Positions 5,119 to 6,389 of a DNA stretch of 6,389 nucleotides are shown one piece after another. Position numbers and translations under genes: made by a program. The DNA comes from an uncultured Arthrobacter sp. (GTDB lineage Bacteria; Actinomycetota; Actinomycetes; Actinomycetales; Micrococcaceae). Every line of letters starts with the position of its first letter. Within the stretch, counting starts at the first letter, position 1. The notes under the pieces were generated by a model. It was not told the origin of the DNA, searched no databases, and saw only the letters and a list, made by a program, of their open reading frames with translations. Location: positions 1 through 6,389 of the forward strand of contig CALMVY010000336.1 in assembly GCA_937873245.1 (NCBI GenBank), in the 5' to 3' direction.

Positions 5119-5195
5119 GGCGGGCCGGGCCCGCCGGGTCATCGGGGTACTCCCCCAAGGAGCCATGCTAGCCACGGCGCCGCGGCCCGGCTAGC
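5119..5195. repeat. Palindrome-rich leader upstream of yceI
   Basis: The intergenic stretch between the flavin monooxygenase stop and yceI holds three inverted repeats: GGCGGGCC-G-GGCCCGCC (5119-5135, eight-base arms), GGGG-TACT-CCCC (5144-5155) and GCTAGCC with GGCTAGC (5167-5173 and 5189-5195, 15-base gap). The last one lies 23 bases after the preceding stop and could be its terminator, though no T-run follows. The first sits nine bases upstream of the yceI ribosome site and could form an mRNA hairpin or an operator. Confidence 0.35.
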
Positions 5196-5218
5196 CCTTC
5201 GCGGTCCCCCGGCCCAAG

Positions 5219-6256
5219 CTACGGCCGGGACTTCGGCGCCCAGCCGATGGCCGGGGCGATGTGCCGGACCACGGTGCCCAGCAGCTTGGCATTGAAGTCC
5301 ACGCCGAGCTGGTTGGGGACGGTGAGCAGCAGTGTGTCGGCGTCCCGCACGGCCGCGTCGGCGGCCAGCTCCCCGGCAATGGCGTCCGGCTCGCCGACGT
5401 AGCTCCGGCCGAAGCGGGCCACCAGCCCGTCGATCACCCCGACCTGGTCGCGTTTCTCCCGCAGCGCGCTGAGACCGAAGAACCGCCGGTCCTCGTCATC
5501 GACGATCGGCAGGACACTGCGGCTCACCGATACGCGCGGCTCGTGCTGGTGTCCGGCGTCCGCCCAGGCCTTGCGGAACATGCCGATCTGCTCGGCCTGC
5601 AGTTGGTCGAACGGCACACCCGTGTCCTCCGTGAGCAGCGTGGAGCTCATCAGGTTCATCCCCTGCTCGGCGGTCCACACGGCGGTGGCGCGAGAGCCGG
5701 CGCCCCACCAGATCCGCTCGCCGAGGCCCGGCGAGTGCGGCTGCACGGGCAGCAGTGCGGACCCGCCGCCCGCGTAGCGCGGCTCGGCCTCTGCCATCCC
5801 GGCCCCCGAGATCGCACGGCGGAACACCGCGGTGTGCCTCCGGGCCATGTCCGCCGCGGATTCGCCGTCGGTCGGCACGTGGCCGAAGGCGGCGGCGCCG
5901 TCGCGGGCTGGTTCGGGTGAGCCGCGGCTGATCCCCAGCTGCAGCCGCCCGCCGCTGATCAGGTCCGTCGCGGCGGCCTCCTCTGCCATGTACAGCGGGT
6001 TCTCGTAGCGCATGTCGATCACGCCGGTCCCCATTTCGATCCGGCGGGTCCGGGCGGCGACGGCGGCCAGCAGCGGGAACGGCGAGGCCTGCTGCCGGGC
6101 GAAGTGGTGCACGCGGAAAAACGCGCCGTCCACGCCCAGCTCCTCGGCGGCGACGGCCAGTTCGATGCCCTGGAGCAGGGCGTCGCCGGCGGTCCGGGTG
6201 CGGGATCCCTCGCCGGGCCCCCAATGTCCGAAGGACAGGAATCCGATGCGCTTCAT
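5219..6256 (-). CDS. LLM-class (luciferase-like) flavin-dependent oxidoreductase
   Basis: A 345-residue soluble TIM-barrel enzyme of the bacterial-luciferase family, using reduced flavin or F420. Typical blocks are visible in order: ELGVDGAFFRVHHFA (39-53), PLLAAVAARTRRIEMGTGVI (61-80), YENPLYMAEEAAATDLISGGRLQLGISRG (84-112; the core is DLISGGRLQLGISRG), then IWWGAGS and a C-terminal VGEPDAIAGELA segment. Length fits the family. Substrate and cofactor are not predictable from sequence; members act as alkane, nitrilotriacetate or alkanesulfonate monooxygenases or F420 reductases. No flavin reductase partner is nearby. No clear Shine-Dalgarno lies before the ATG. It begins 45 bases after the end of the probable trpF gene on the same strand, so cotranscription is possible but a functional link to tryptophan synthesis is not implied. 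Confidence 0.9.
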   Translation of the reverse strand: MKRIGFLSFGHWGPGEGSRTRTAGDALLQGIELAVAAEELGVDGAFFRVHHFARQQASPFPLLAAVAARTRRIEMGTGVIDMRYENPLYMAEEAAATDLISGGRLQLGISRGSPEPARDGAAAFGHVPTDGESAADMARRHTAVFRRAISGAGMAEAEPRYAGGGSALLPVQPHSPGLGERIWWGAGSRATAVWTAEQGMNLMSSTLLTEDTGVPFDQLQAEQIGMFRKAWADAGHQHEPRVSVSRSVLPIVDDEDRRFFGLSALREKRDQVGVIDGLVARFGRSYVGEPDAIAGELAADAAVRDADTLLLTVPNQLGVDFNAKLLGTVVRHIAPAIGWAPKSRP

Positions 6257-6301
6257 GTCAGGGCCAACACGGAAGCGTCCGGCGGCATTCCTGCCGGCGT
6301 C

Positions 6302-6389
6302 TCAGGGCTTCGCAGCCAGGGACTTGGCCGCGGCCACGAAGTCCCGGATTTTGGCCAGGTCCTTCACACCGCGGGAGGACTCGACGCCG
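6302..6389 (-). CDS. trpF: Probable phosphoribosylanthranilate isomerase, C-terminal end only (TrpF)
   Basis: Only the last 28 residues before the TGA are present; the gene continues past the right edge. They read GVESSRGVKDLAKIRDFV, then AAAKSLAAKP. The pattern GVE-x-x-x-G-x-KD followed by a KI-x-x-F helix is the conserved end of TrpF, where the glycine-rich loop binds the substrate phosphate. TrpF isomerises phosphoribosylanthranilate in tryptophan synthesis in the cytoplasm. The ending does not look like PriA or HisA. The short length limits certainty. Confidence 0.7.
   Translation of the reverse strand, partial: GVESSRGVKDLAKIRDFVAAAKSLAAKP

Noticed and set aside
5098..5175. N-terminal extension of YceI to an ATG at 5175
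   Set aside because: The added 26 residues are basic and low-complexity, are not a signal peptide, and lack the strong ribosome site found before the GTG at 5097.
5261..5920. 219-codon plus-strand open frame opposite the flavin monooxygenase
   Set aside because: It is antisense to an unmistakable luciferase-like enzyme and has no recognisable domain.

Overview
The window comes from a GC-rich chromosome. The proteins and the start signals (several ATGs with a -10-like hexamer ending 7 bases upstream and no clear Shine-Dalgarno) suggest an actinobacterium, most likely Arthrobacter/Pseudarthrobacter-like (Micrococcaceae). This placement is inferred from protein flavour, not from a marker gene. 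I see no rRNA, tRNA, CRISPR array, insertion sequence or phage gene. The window reads as ordinary chromosomal housekeeping and accessory DNA.

Layout. (1) 1-489, minus strand: a small molybdate regulator (DNA-binding helix-turn-helix plus TOBE molybdate-binding domain). Its stop overlaps, as ATGA, the start of a lipoprotein that is probably the molybdate-binding protein ModA and runs off the left edge. The promoter carries a palindrome and a degenerate second copy one 31-base step upstream. (2) 490-705: divergent intergenic region with those repeats and a separate GC-rich hairpin. (3) 706-2794, plus strand: an eight-helix AI-2E/PerM family membrane protein, then a DUF4031-HD phosphohydrolase fusion. 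(4) 2795-2878: a 65-base imperfect palindrome between convergent genes. (5) 2879-3827, minus strand: a YccF-type membrane protein followed by an SRPBCC/AHSA1 protein, a likely two-gene operon. (6) 3828-3959: divergent promoter region with several short palindromes. (7) 3960-4536, plus strand: a 52-residue two-helix membrane peptide and a 131-residue DUF3592-like membrane protein. (8) 4552-5097, minus strand: a YceI-family lipocalin-like protein with a palindrome-rich leader. (9) 5219-6256, minus strand: a luciferase-like flavin monooxygenase. (10) 6302-6389, minus strand: the last 28 residues of probable TrpF.

How the genes relate. Only the molybdate pair forms a clear functional unit: the regulator would sense cytoplasmic molybdate and control its own operon, and ModA would capture molybdate outside the cell. 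The other genes are mostly small envelope or single-enzyme genes with no visible shared pathway. I found no convincing new multi-gene system. The items most worth checking are the operator layout in front of the molybdate operon, the 65-base palindrome at 2803-2867, the DUF4031-HD fusion, and the recurring leaderless start architecture.
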